Positions 36,006 to 47,229 of a DNA stretch of 64,000 bases are shown piece by piece. Numbering within the stretch: position 1 is the first letter of the stretch; every line of letters starts with the position of its first letter. The translations under genes were made by a program, and so were the position numbers. The stretch lies in the NCBI GenBank assembly GCA_051453625.1, contig JBOZIK010000001.1, forward strand, positions 65,860,288 through 65,924,287, read 5' to 3'. A model generated the notes under the pieces. The model was not told the DNA's origin. It worked only from the letters and a program-made list of their open reading frames with translations, and searched no databases. The DNA comes from Welwitschia mirabilis. Taxonomy: Eukaryota > Gnetophyta > Gnetopsida > Welwitschiales.

Positions 36006-37073
36006 TATAGTGCGTATTTGTGCAAGCGTTTATATTCAAAAAGATTCTGTCATTTACAAATAAAATAGATATCTTACATAAGACAACACACCAGTATAGT
36101 TGGAAGTGAATCTAAATGTTGTATCTTATTGAAAACTTATGAGAGAAGAACAAGGATTGATTTTAACCAAAGTAAAGTAACCAAACTTAAAGAACTATGT
36201 AGAAAATAAAGGATGCAATGCAAATGCAAAATGCAACTAACTAAGTGCAATGCAAAATGAAACTAAACTACTTTCTTTTAGCCTTAACAAAGGCTACACT
36301 TAAAATCTATATCATTAATGAAATTGTTACCAAATCAAGAGTAACATAAACCATAAGGGACATATAATAAATCTAAATGAAAAAATAAAAACAAACTTTA
36401 TATTAAAAGGAGCATCATTTGGGTTACAAGACAACTAGGCCTTAATAGAGGATGCATAGTCCTCCACTAAAAAAACATCTTTTTACAACTTTCGAGATGG
36501 ATCTCCCACCCTTTGATCTCTTGTTACAAAAATTTCTAGTGTAATGAAGATGAAGAGGAGAGTCAAATAGGGACTTATTTATAGGGTTACAAACTAGAAA
36601 ATGACAAATAGAAGGTACTATAATACACATTCTTTTATAAATAAGAAATAGAGAAAAGAATCAAGGGTCTACTATCAAAGTTAGTTACAATGTCAATGTT
36701 ATCCTGAATGTCATTTAAACGATGATGGGATGACATCTCATTATAAAGTATTACTCATCAGTGACATAGTAGTCAACTTCAGCAGTTCATATCAGCATCT
36801 AATAGTGTCATCGTCCTGCCTACTGTGGGGATGATAGAGGGGATGAAGATCTTCTTTATCCATATAAAAGAGGAGAATGTAGCATTTCTATAAATAATTT
36901 TCCTCCAAAGCTCTATATAGCAGAATGTGCCTTATATCTTATTAAGAATTGCACATTTCCAAGATCTTCTATTAATTTTCCAAAATCCTTAGAATTAAAT
37001 CTAAACTTATGCAAATGTCTTACAACACAACTCATAAAACTATTTTAAATAACCACAAATTAGAAGCGTAACA
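36006..37073 (-). mobile_element. LTR of gypsy element, LTR2
   Basis: About 1.07 kb, duplicate of LTR1 (TGTTACGCTTC start on the minus strand; the CTGCA end has decayed to CTATA). Dyads lie near 36698 and 36811. It may be the 3' partner of LTR3 (42943-43807) around the Athila-type gag-PR, which lies between them on the same strand. Confidence 0.65.
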
Positions 37074-38748
37074 TAGCCTCTCACTTAGCCTTTATCAGCC
37101 TTGATAAAAACCAATGAAAAACTGCAATTGTGAGCCAATTTATCTCACAAAAAATCAATTTGGAATTATAAAATAGGCTCACAGAAGATCATAGCAAACT
37201 AGCATGTAGTGCATAATTATATGAAAATTTTAAAAATTTTATCTTATGAAATCTTTAAAATAACTCAAAAAATTTAAAAAAATAGGTCATAAAAATGGGT
37301 CCTGCCCCCTTCCCCCCTTGAGGAAAAAAATACGTCCTGTATTGGATAAAACCAAAGAAAGTAGATGGGAGTGAGAAGGTAAATGATGGGTATTTAAATC
37401 TAAATAACTTTTTAAATAAATACAAAAATGAGTAGAGAAATATCAGATTTGAAAAATATAGATGTATGAAATATTCTGACAAGTAAAGAATGAGCGGAAA
37501 TAAAAATATTTCATCACAACAAATGATTAAAAGCAGCATTTAAAACTCCAAAAGACTGAAAATAAAAATCATAAATTTATTAAGGAAATTTAATTCTTTA
37601 TTGAAACTAGTAAAGAAAGCATTAAACCTTAAGAAAAAAGAAAATATGGTAATCATTTTGAAATAACTAATCAAATAAAAAAATAAAAATAAAAAGAAGG
37701 GATAGATGGTAACATAAACAAAAGATAGCCAATCTATCCAAAATTTTAACCTAGGAGTCTCTGATGAAAGAAATCATAACATCACTTAATTTTAAAATGC
37801 ATAACTTGATATATAAAAAATTCCATATGATAAGGTAGTGGTTATAACAATGCTAAAAATGAAATGCTTTAAACAATGAATAATTAAACCAAAGAATTGC
37901 TAAAAAATAAACTTACCTACCAACATCTCAAAACAAACACCTAAATATTAAGAAATAAAATAATCATGTAAAAAGACTAAGAGTTTATAAAACAAGCAAT
38001 GGTTCTAATGACGTCAGGAACACCACTGATCCTATAGCCTCCAAGTTTTTATTATTTTATTATTTATGATGATGGAATTGCAACCATAGTTAGAGAAATA
38101 AGGACCCCATGAAGCATGACCAATTGACCTTCCAGTGAAGTTCTCACAGCTACCATATTACACTACCAAGGGATCCTCTTGGAAATATTTACCGCAGTGT
38201 ACTTGCGATAGGACATCATGGTTACCATGTTTTTGAACTATTACATATAAAACATCATGATTTTATTTTACTCTTTTCTTCTTTTTTTCTTTCTTTCTTT
38301 TTTTTTTAATGAAAAATATTCTAGATGACTAAACACTTTAAAAGATGAAGATGAAGTCATAAGATGAAGATAGAAAAGAATACTCTTAAATAATCCAAGA
38401 CCTTTTTACCATTGAGAAAAACATCAAAAATAAAGTATCTTCCTTTAAACAGAAGTTCATAGATACGCGAATGTCTTAAGATTGGGTGAATCCAATCTTA
38501 TCATTGTAAAATGCCTAAGTCAAAAGACTAATCATAAAAATAAGTATATAAGACATGTTTGAAAGATGATCAAGTAGTTTTATAATGACCTTCAAAGGAA
38601 AAAGCTAAAGAAAATTTAAATGGTTGCTTATATATTTTTAGCCTTTGCTTATTATTTTACTAAAATTTTTAAGTAGTTAAGTCAAAAATTTTAATAAAGC
38701 CATTAGAATATATTTTCTCAAAATAATAGAAAACTAAAATAATAAATA
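37074..38748. other. Unrecognised part of duplication E2
   Basis: Copy of 31479-33140. Pyrimidine-rich run at 38272-38310. No protein motif recognised. Confidence 0.5.
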
Positions 38749-38900
38749 GTCGACCTTCTTATTGTCCAGATGACATAGAGGATGACAAAGACAGAAAGTA
38801 AGGATAGAAAATAGAAATCTAATAGAAAACTGGAGATCGATAATGAAAATAGAAACTAGCGTCCTGATTGTCATGGGGAAAATATAAGAGATGACACACA
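38749..38900 (-). repeat. Two GTCRTCC/GGATGAC dyads, 111 bp apart
   Basis: Dyads start near 38749 and 38860, each with GTC-ATGACATAGAGGATGAC-type halves, followed by purine-rich AGAAA...TAGAAA. Same family and spacing as in the leader at 42500-42760 and in the LTRs. Confidence 0.7.
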
Positions 38901-39429
38901 TAGAAAACTAGAATAGAAATCTAAAAATAAAATCATAGTCAAAATCATAAGAGCAAAAAAGAAATACTTTAAGCAAAATACAAATAAATTTTATTCAAAT
39001 CCTAAAAATCTACTCAACACTTTTATTGAAAAAAGAAAAAGGAAAAGGATGTGTTTTGATGGTTTAAGAATATTGCATTCTATCATAGAAATAAGGTTAA
39101 AACCAAAAGTTTACCAATTGATAAAACATAAAAGGTATATAATTATTTTCAAGTAAAATCAATTAGAAGAAGAAAGGGATAAAAGATAAAACTTTATGAA
39201 ATCTCATGAGAGCATGAATTTTGGAAGTTAAAGGGAAGATTCATATTGACTTTTGTAAAAAAAAAATTTAATAATTATAAGAGTTTTGTTTTGATCATTA
39301 CAAAGGAAAATATTTTCTAGTCCACTAGAAATATTTTTTAGATTCAAGTTCAAATTATGATTTTTAGTTTCTAGCTTCTGTAGTGGACAATCTTCCTCAA
39401 GGTATGAGTTTTTATCTAATAGTTAGACT

Positions 39430-40019
39430 CTCTTGTTATCTAAAGGTTTCATTTCTTATTTATTCTTAAAATTGGATGTATCAATGACTTCTTCATTCTT
39501 AATCTTAAGTGGGTCATCATAAAGTATAGGCTTATGTAATGTAATCTATCTTTCTTTAAGGGAATGATGTTGTAAGAATAAAGTTGGTTTAATATTGCTT
39601 TTAATGTCCATTTTATTATCACCTAGGTCTTTTTTAACTACATCAAAAACTCCAATTGTAAAGGTTTTATTTCTAAAATAACACTTCATCATCCTAGTTC
39701 TTATGTCAATAATACAGCGGGCTATTGTATAGAAGGCTCATCCTATAAGTAATGGGTATCATCTGTTATGTTTGACTTCTATGACAGTTAAATCTATTGG
39801 GTAGTAGGCCGTTTTAATTTGGATTACTAAATCTTTGATAATCTCTAAGCATTTCTTGACCAAAGTATCTGCTAACTCTAAGACAATCTGAGTAGGTTCT
39901 ATTCTACCTTCCAAAGCGAGTCTTTTACAAACATGAAGTAGCATGATATTAACACTCACTCCAATGTCAATTAAATCTATCCTAATCTTTTTGTTTCCTT
40001 CTAATGTGATATTTACCAT
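39430..40019 (-). pseudogene. Aspartic protease relic of Athila-type gypsy element
   Basis: The minus frame 40019-39759 is open for 86 codons. It reads IRIDLIDIGVSVNIM (family: ALLDLGASVNLLP), then RIEPTQIVLELADTLVKK (family: LKPTxVxLQLADRSxKxPxG) and PIDLTVIEV (family: PVDFIVLD). After a stop it continues with IDIRTRMMKCYFRNKTFTI (family: IDxRxGxLxFxxGxxxxxF), to about 39430. The catalytic Asp is present but the Gly-Ala is changed. This is a different gypsy lineage from the Tat proteases at 28162 and 33739. No RT follows downstream; the next recognisable sequence is the dyad repeat and LTR2. Confidence 0.8.
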
Positions 40020-40429
40020 TATTGCCCTTGGATCTTTAAATTTAGAAGATTTTTATAACACTAAATTTGTGAGGGATTGTGCTAGAAAGACTTTACTAGA
40101 AACGACTCTTTTTTGTTTGCTTCTTGTCAAGTCTTTACATAGTTTTAAGTACCCAGATTTTGTTGTAAAAGTTTCTAGAAGGATAAGTTTGTACTCATAT
40201 TTTTCATTAAGACTTTAAGATGTTCATTGAAATTTGAAGTGTTATTAAGCCTATTAAGTCAAGGGGTAGCTAGTTTCTTTTGTGAAGAATTTTTCTTTTT
40301 ATTTTTACCAAGAGAAGGGAGTTTATAATCTTCTAATATTTCAATGTCTCCCTCTTCTTCCTCATCATATTAAATACTAATTTAAAAGGTTAATGCTTTA
40401 CATGGAGAAGGGTTTATTTCTTATTCACT

Positions 40430-40830
40430 TCTTGTCACAACCTTATAGTCGTTTCATAATTCGTTGGGGTTTGGTAAAGGTTGTATAGCCAAAGAGCCTT
40501 GTGGTCTTTAATTTACTAACATATTTTATTAAAGGACATTTACTAAGTTTTTAATGTTGGCATTTTGCTTTTTTAAGCTAGCATGTGTCTTTTCTTATGA
40601 TCTTCTAAATTCATAGATAAGGTTTGTAAATGGATCATTTGAACGTTAGAATTTGGATGAACTTGGTTGAAAGTTTGAATTTACGAATCTATTTCTAAAA
40701 GTTTGAGATTTGTTTTGAAAATGTGTATTCAACCTAGATGGTGCTTAATTTTGATTTTAGAAGTTTTGAGATGTTTAATTAAAAGTACAAACTTCATCAT
40801 GTATTCTTTCTTTCTATGTTGATAATAGAG
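40430..40830 (-). pseudogene. Athila-type gag C-terminal linker relic
   Basis: On the minus strand, from the right: Q/N/S-rich linker, HASLKKQNANIKNLVNVL, a stop, and RPQGSLAIQPLPNPNEL, then YKVVTRS. This matches the gag end of Athila elements (xATIKNLExQxGQLA...RPQGSLPSxTxxNPxxxxxAVTxRSG). Five or more stops. It sits exactly between the gag core and the protease. Confidence 0.8.
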
Positions 40831-41029
40831 GATAACTTTTAGTTATATAGTAATTGTTTTTGCATAAGTCTCAAGTTGGCATAACATTTTTCCCAGTTGC
40901 TGATTTGGCATCTAAAATCATCTCTATATATTTTTCTAAGGTTGTTGTAAAGTCTCTTATTATATTTGCAGGGTTATATTCTATCTCCTTTTCTTATTTA
41001 ACTTCTTTTAAATCTTTGATGAGTTGGCT

Positions 41030-41600
41030 TACAGTTCAGTTTTCTTTAGATGTTGGCCAAGTTTGACTAACTTTCACAAGTTTTTTTAATTTTGTTTAGG
41101 CATTTTCTAATATGAGATTCATAAGTTTTTCATCATAATAGAAGTCTAGAAGTTATTTTGTATAGATATTTAATTCACTATAATAGTAGTTAACTAGTTT
41201 TTCTTGTGAAAAAGCATCTACTGCATTAGAGTGAATTGCTACAAAAAAATGTTTATATGTGGAAGCATAATCCTCATTTTGTTTTTTTTTGAAAGTTTAT
41301 TACTTCCTTTTTCCTNNNNNNNNNNAATGGTTTTTTCAATTATGAATCTTTTAATGAAGGTTTCCTATACTTGATCCCTAGTTTTTAAACTTTTTTAGGA
41401 TATAGTTTTTAACTAATTTTTTTGTCCACCTTTTAATGTCATGGGAAAGATTACCAAATATGTTCTATCACTAATCTTTTTCTTTCCATTCCCTGAGGTA
41501 AGAATTAATTATTCTATATCTATAATATGTTGAAGGGATCCTCATCATCTTCTCCATTAAATATTAGATAGGCATTTAGGTTCTTTAGTTTAACATCGTC
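41030..41600 (-). pseudogene. Athila-type gag core relic
   Basis: On the minus strand near 41450-41420 it reads FPMTLKGGQKN (family: FPxSLxGxAxxW). After the 10-N gap it reads EDYASTYKHFF, EKLVNYYYSELN and YDEKLMNLILENA (family: ExxYxxYxRFxxLxxxCPxH...LxxxFYxGL...xxDxxxGGxLMxxxxExA). Several stops. Together with the linker and protease this makes a continuous but dead gag-PR of about 2.2 kb. Confidence 0.75.
41316..41325. other. Small assembly gap (10 N)
   Basis: Ten N inside the gag relic; the gag reading resumes on both sides. Confidence 0.95.
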
Positions 41601-41745
41601 TCCTAGGGTTAAATAAAAAGGGGTTTAAATATTTCATTTCTTATTGACTAGTAATTCCCTCTGGGTAAGGTTTACATTAGGATTAGAAGTTGAAAACCTT
41701 AAAACTTGCTTTTGTTTTTTAGTGGTACTCGACATTACACACTAA

Positions 41746-42288
41746 TTTTTTTCTTTTACAAGATTTTCNNNNNNNNNNNNNNNNNNNNNNNNNNNNNNNN
41801 NNNNNNNNNNNNNNNNNNNNNNNNNNNNNNNNNNNNNNNNNNNNNNNNNNNNNNNNNNNNNNNNNNNNNNNNNNNNNNNNNNNNNNNNNNNNNNNNNNNN
41901 NNNNNNNNNNNNNNNNNNNNNNNNNNNNNNNNNNNNNNNNNNNNNNNNNNNNNNNNNNNNNNNNNNNNNNNNNNNNNNNNNNNNNNNNNNNNNNNNNNNN
42001 NNNNNNNNNNNNNNNNNNNNNNNNNNNNNNNNNNNNNNNNNNNNNNNNNNNNNNNNNNNNNNNNNNNNNNNNNNNNNNNNNNNNNNNNNNNNNNNNNNNN
42101 NNNNNNNNNNNNNNNNNNNNNNNNNNNNNNNNNNNNNNNNNNNNNNNNNNNNNNNNNNNNNNNNNNNNNNNNNNNNNNNNNNNNNNNNNNNNNNNNNNNN
42201 NNNNNNNNNNNNNNNNNNNNNNNNNNNNNNNNNNNNNNNNNNNNNNNNNNNNNNNNNNNNNNNNNTTTTTTTCTTTTACAAGATTTTC
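41746..42288. other. 497-N gap flanked by an exact 23-bp direct repeat
   Basis: Bases 41746-41768 and 42266-42288 are identical (T7 then CTTTTACAAGATTTTC), directly on each side of 497 N. Either the contigs overlap by 23 bases and the gap is spurious, or the gap hides a repeat. Any frame reported across it is meaningless. Confidence 0.9.
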
Positions 42289-42499
42289 TTTAATGAGTCT
42301 GATTTAGAAAAAAATAAATTTAGAAGGAGGATTATATGTACCTGAAGATTGCTTTTCCGATTTGATTTCTAAGTTTACGAATTCTTCTCTAATGTTCTTT
42401 TCTATTAATAGCCTTTCTCTATGATACTTCCTTTTTAGCTTAATAATCTCATAGAATCCTGGAAATAGAAAAATAAAAAACAAGATTAAAAAATAACAA

Positions 42500-42770
42500 A
42501 CTATCATCCTAATTTTCATGGGAATGACAGAAGGGACGATCAACATAGAGAACATAAAATAGAAACTTAATAGAGTAGAAAGTCAAAAACTAGAAAAACA
42601 TAGGCTGTCATCCTTCAAGCCATTGAGATGATAAAGGAGATAACAGAAATCAATTTTATTAAAGAAAGTTGAAAGTAGAAAATACAAACTAAAAATAAAA
42701 ACTAAAATCACAGACTATTGTTCTGACAGTTGTGGGGATAACATAGGGGATGATGGTTATTTTAATACTA
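42500..42770 (-). repeat. Leader minisatellite: three GTCATCC...GGATGAC dyads
   Basis: Dyads start near 42502, 42607 and 42716, i.e. 105 and 109 bp apart, separated by A-rich spacers with AGAAA/ACTAGAAA. They lie between the PBS and the gag of the Athila-type element. The minus frame 42555-42304 runs through them but has no gag motif. Confidence 0.7.
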
Positions 42771-42916
42771 AAACTAAAACTAAAACTGAAAAATTTCAAA
42801 CAAAAACAAAAACTTATGGTTTCTAATAAAAATACAATGTTGCTATGAATAAATAATCAAATAAAAGATCTAATTTACTCACCCAAATGATGACAATCCT
42901 CATATTTCTTAGAAAA

Positions 42917-42936
42917 CTTTCCCAGCAATGGCGCTA
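42917..42936 (-). other. Primer-binding site, tRNA-Asp/Glu-like
   Basis: On the minus strand TAGCGCCATTGCTGGGAAAG, six bases after the LTR3 end. It matches the Athila-type PBS TGGCGCCGTTGCCGGGG except for a few G-to-A and C-to-T changes. Confidence 0.75.
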
Positions 42937-42942
42937 ATTTAT

Positions 42943-43807
42943 TGCAGTGTGTATTTGTACAAGCATTTATATTTAAAAAGATCTTATCATTCATAAATAA
43001 AATAGATATCTTATATAATACAACATACTAGTATATTTAAGAGTGAACCCGAATGTCATATCTTATTAAAGACTTATGAGAGAAGAACAAGGATTATTTT
43101 CCATCAAAGTAAAGTAATTGAACTTAAAGAACTATGCAAAAAATAAAGGATGTAATGCAAATGCAAAATGCAACTAACTAAGTGCAATGCAAAATAAAAC
43201 TAAACTTCTTTCTTTTAGCCTTAACAAAGGCCACCCTTAAGATCTATATCACCAATGAAATCATTACTAAATTAAGGGCAATATAAACTATAAGGGATAT
43301 CTAACAAATCTAAATGCACAAATGAAAATGGAGTTTACAGTAAAAGGAACAAAATCTAGGTTAGAGATAAGAAATAGATGAAATGGTTAAGGGTTGGCTA
43401 TTAGAGTCAGTTCAATATTAGTGTCATCCTGACTATCATCCAAATGATGATGGGGATGACAGCTCATTACAAAAGATTACTCATTAGTGAGTTAGGAATT
43501 GACTTCAGCAATCCATGTCAGCATGTAATAGTGTCATTTTCTTGCCTGTCATGGGGATGACAAAGGAAACAATGGTCTTCTTTATCCATATAAAAGAGGA
43601 GAAGTTAATGTTTCTGTCAGTAATCTTCCTCCAAAGCTCTGTGTATCAAAATGTGCCTTAAATGCCTCATATCTTGCTAAAAATTGCATATTTTTGAGAT
43701 CTTCTATTGATTCCTCAAAATTCTTAGAATTGCATAAAAATGTGTGTAAATTTCCTACAAAACAGCTTATAAATCCTCTTAAAATAACCACAAATTAGCA
43801 GCAAGCA
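42943..43807 (-). mobile_element. 5' LTR of Athila-type gypsy element, LTR3
   Basis: About 865 bp, minus strand, TG start at 43807 and CTGCA end at 42943, followed by the PBS and leader repeats, then gag and protease. It contains dyads near 43423 and 43533 (110 bp apart). Homologous to LTR1, LTR2 and LTR4. Confidence 0.8.
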
Positions 43808-43923
43808 CTCTTTTCATAAAGGATTTTATTTTGATGAGTTTGACTTCTTTCTTGGCTGATCAATCCTAATCTCTTGGACATCATGACATGAATTTACTCA
43901 CTAAGATGGATAAGGTATGGGTC

Positions 43924-44052
43924 TCAATAAGATTTGTAGTTCATAATGGCATGAAGCTTATCCATGCTGAGTGTAGAGGGGTCTTGTTGGATGAAGAGTT
44001 TATACATCTCTTTAGAAATGAAAGTTCTTTTACCTTTTATTAACATTGACAT
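43924..44052 (-). pseudogene. Short reading frame after LTR-like repeat, function unknown
   Basis: 43 codons starting MSMLIKGKRTFISKEMYKLF, then FIQQDPSTLSMDKLHA, ending at TGA; the same frame continues readably to about 43810. The second copy (about 46112-45940) reads ISMLKKGKKTCISEKMYKLF and keeps frame over the same length with conservative changes. It follows an LTR-like segment on the same strand, so it could be the start of a gag or other element protein. I do not recognise it. Confidence 0.4.
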
Positions 44053-44149
44053 TTTAATTGCTCTTAGTTTATAACAAGGAAATGAAAAAGATGAATGTGA
44101 AAGACTTGAAAAATTATTTAAAAAACCACTAGAGAGACTCCCCTCCTAG

Positions 44150-44660
44150 CACCAAACTGTCTATGAGAATTTTTCTCTCGTAAATGAGGGATTAGTTCAG
44201 ATATCATGTAATAATGAGTGAGTTAATTGGTTTGACGATGATTTCATCATGTTTAATCTAAATTTGATGATTTGACCTACTTGACTAAGCTTGACCAATT
44301 TTGACTGATCTTGACTAAATTTAACTAAGTTTGACTAGGTTTGATGGTTTTGGTTTACTAGAATTTGATAGTTTGACCAAGTTTGAATAAGTTATTCTTT
44401 GATTATTTGAATCTTTTTAACTATTTTTGACAATTTTTAACTCAGTAGTTGACTAAATTTCACTATGTTTAATAAGCTTTGATAGTTTAATTAGATTTGA
44501 ATATAGTTCCTTAGCTGTTTGATAAAATTTTGACTAAGTTTGGCTATTTTTGACAATTTTGGTTTAACTAGAATTCACCTAAATTTGACTAGATTTGAAA
44601 TCCTCCTTTGAGTGTCAAAACTGTTATGGAATTTTTCATGAATGAAGGATTAGTGGGGAT
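44150..44660 (-). repeat. LTR-like segment with TTTGACTAAG minisatellite, copy 1
   Basis: Bases 44255-44600 consist of a degenerate repeat of about 10 bp, consensus TTTGACTAAG, with some 25-30 units. It is flanked by two similar 50-60 bp stretches (44151-44205 and 44592-44655), each with CTCC...CAAACTGT...GGAATTTTT...GATTAG. On the minus strand the first flank reads TTTGGTGCTAGGAGGGGAG. The layout suggests an LTR or leader, not proven. Confidence 0.6.
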
Positions 44661-45181
44661 TTTGAAGATGTGAGTTTGAGAGTTCTAATGTTTATAATTA
44701 TGTTTAAGGATTTTTCTGGTATGATGACTCTCATGTTTTTTGGGTAAGTGCTTCGATTGAATATGGATAGAGGAATTTAAATGATTAATTCTTCTAATTA
44801 AAAATTTAGTTAATATAAAACTTAGAAAGTAACTTGAATGAAATTCCCATTTCACAGAAAATTTATACAAGAATTATCCTAGAATGATGTTGAATTAAAA
44901 TATAGTATTTCTTTTTTTTTAAAGGAAATATTTTAGATAAATGAATAACACTCAAAGATTTTATTTATAAAAATAAAAGTGTACAATTACCAGGGCCTAA
45001 ACTCAAATTTTTAATAGAGAATGATCTCCAAAATGGAAAATATTATGAATTTGGATGGTATTTTGAAATCATAATTATAGGAATAGTTGGCATGCACAAA
45101 TAGTCTAAGAATTATCAATAAGATCCTTATCGCTTTAGCATATGAATTACAGGTAAACATGTATAACCTATGTCATTCAAT

Positions 45182-45281
45182 NNNNNNNNNNNNNNNNNNN
45201 NNNNNNNNNNNNNNNNNNNNNNNNNNNNNNNNNNNNNNNNNNNNNNNNNNNNNNNNNNNNNNNNNNNNNNNNNNNNNNNNN
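45182..45281. other. Assembly gap (100 N)
   Basis: Exactly 100 N. The next contig restarts at the base matching 43223. Confidence 0.99.
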
Positions 45282-45872
45282 AACAAAGGCTACCCTTAAG
45301 ATCTATATCACCAATGAAATTGTCACTAGATCAAGGGAAATATAGGCTATAAGTGATATCTAACACATTCAAATGCACAAATGAAAAGAGAGTTTATAGT
45401 AAAAGGAATAACATCTAGGTTATAGATAAGAAATGGATAAAATGGTTAAGGGTCGGCTATCAGAGTCGGTAACAATGTTAGTGTCATCCTAACTATCATC
45501 CAGTGATGATGGGGATGATAGCCCATTACAAAATATTCCTCATTAGTGACTTAGCAATCGACTTCGGCAATCCCTGTTAACATNNNNNNNNNNAGTGTTG
45601 TCATCTTATCTGTCATGGAGACAACAAAGGAAATAATGGTCTTATTTGTCTATATGAAAGAGGAGAAGTTAGCATTTCTATCAATAATCTTCTTTTAAAG
45701 CTTTGTGTATCAAAATATGCCTTAAATGCCTTAAATATTATTAAGAATTATGTATTTCTGAGATCTTATATTGATTCTCCAAAATTCTTAGAATTGTACC
45801 TAAACCTATGCAAATGTATTACAAAACAGCTTATAAAACCCCATGAAATAACCACAAATTAGCAGTACAACA
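45282..45872 (-). mobile_element. LTR of gypsy element, LTR4 (partial)
   Basis: On the minus strand it starts TGTTGTACTGC at 45872; the other end is lost in the gap. Dyads near 45483 and 45597. Contains a 10-N gap (45584-45593). Confidence 0.75.
45584..45593. other. Small assembly gap (10 N)
   Basis: Ten N inside LTR4, near a dyad. Confidence 0.95.
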
Positions 45873-46199
45873 CTCTTTTTACAAAGTAGTTTATTTTGAT
45901 GAGTTTGACTGCTTTCTTGGCTAGTTAATCCTAATCTCTTAGACATCATGACATGAATTTACTCACTAGGATGGATAAGACATGGGTCCTCATAAGCTCT
46001 GTAGTTCATGGCATGAAGCTCATCCATGCCAAGTGTAGAGGGGTCTTGTTGGATAAAGAGTTTATACATCTTCTCAGAAATGCAAGTCTTTTTACCTTTT
46101 TTTAACATTGAAATTTTAACTGCTCTTAGTTTATAACAAGCAATGAAAAAGATGAATGTGAAAGATCTAATAAATTATTGAAGAACCCACTAAAGGGAT

Positions 46200-46715
46200 T
46201 CTCCTTCTAGCACTAAACTATTTACAAGAATTTTTCTCTTGTAAATGAGGGATTAGTTTAGATGTCATGTAATAATGAGTGAGTTGATTAATTTAATGAC
46301 AATTTGATAAAGTTTAAAATAAATTTGATGATTTAACCTACTTTAACTAAGCTTGACCAAGTTTAACTTATCTTGACTAAATTTAACTAAGTTTAACTAG
46401 GTTTAATGATTTTGGTTTACCATAATTTGATAGTTTAACCAAGTTTGAATAAGTTGTTTTTTAATTATTTAAAGCTTTTTAACTATTTTTAATAATTTTT
46501 GGCTTAGTAGTTAACTAAATTTGACTATGTTTAATAAGCTTTAATAGTTTGCCTAGATTTGAATATTGTTCTTTAGCTTTTGATAAAATTTTAACTAAGT
46601 TTAACTATTTTTGATAATTTTGATTTAACTACAATACAACTAAATTTGACTACATTTGATGCCCTCCTTCTATCATTAAAATTGTGGTGGAATTTTTTAT
46701 GAATTAAGGATTAGT
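46200..46715 (-). repeat. LTR-like segment with TTTGACTAAG minisatellite, copy 2
   Basis: Copy of 44150-44660. Many GAC units are decayed to AAC (TTTAACTAAG), consistent with C-to-T and G-to-A loss relative to copy 1. Confidence 0.6.
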
Positions 46716-47229
46716 GGGGATTTTGAAGGTGGAAGTTTGAGAGTTCTAATGTTTATAATTATGTTTAAGGATTTTGCTGGTATGATGACTCTCATGTTTT
46801 CTGGGTAAGTGCTTCGATTAAATATGCATAGAGGAATTTAAACACTTAATACTTCTAATAAAAAATTTAGTTGATATAAAACTTAGAAAGTAACTTTAAT
46901 GAAATTCCCATTTCACAAAAAATTTATACTAGAATTATCCTAGACTAGTGTTGAACTAAAATGTATTATTTCTTTTTTTTTAAAGGAAATATTTTAGATA
47001 AATGAATAACACTTAAAGATTTTGTTTATTGAAAAAAAGTGTACAACTACAAGGGCCTAAACTCGAACATTTAATAGAGAATTATCTCGAAAATGGGAAA
47101 TATTATGAATTTGAATGGTATTTTGAAATCATAATTGTAGGAATAGTTGGCATGCACAAATAGGCTAAGAATTATCAATAAGATCCTTATCACTTTAGCA
47201 TATGAATTACAGGTAAATGTGTATTACTT

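Larger units (their letters stand above)
33356..38860 (-). repeat. 5.5-kb duplication, unit E2
   Basis: Diverged copy of 27803-33255 starting inside the T-rich tract, so the RT region is missing. It continues at its right end into sequence not present in E1. Confidence 0.9.
43225..45181 (-). repeat. Duplicated block, contig X
   Basis: Aligns with 45282-47225. Its last bases (45108-45181) match the start of the contig at 48885 almost exactly (the first 59 are identical) and match the intervening contig less well. Confidence 0.85.

Noticed and set aside
41706-42293. 195-codon plus-strand open frame
   Set aside because: Almost all of it is the 497-N gap; the few real codons at each end are the same flanking repeat.
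42304-42555. 83-codon minus-strand frame upstream of gag
   Set aside because: It reads through the leader dyad repeat and A-rich spacer and shows no gag or other motif.
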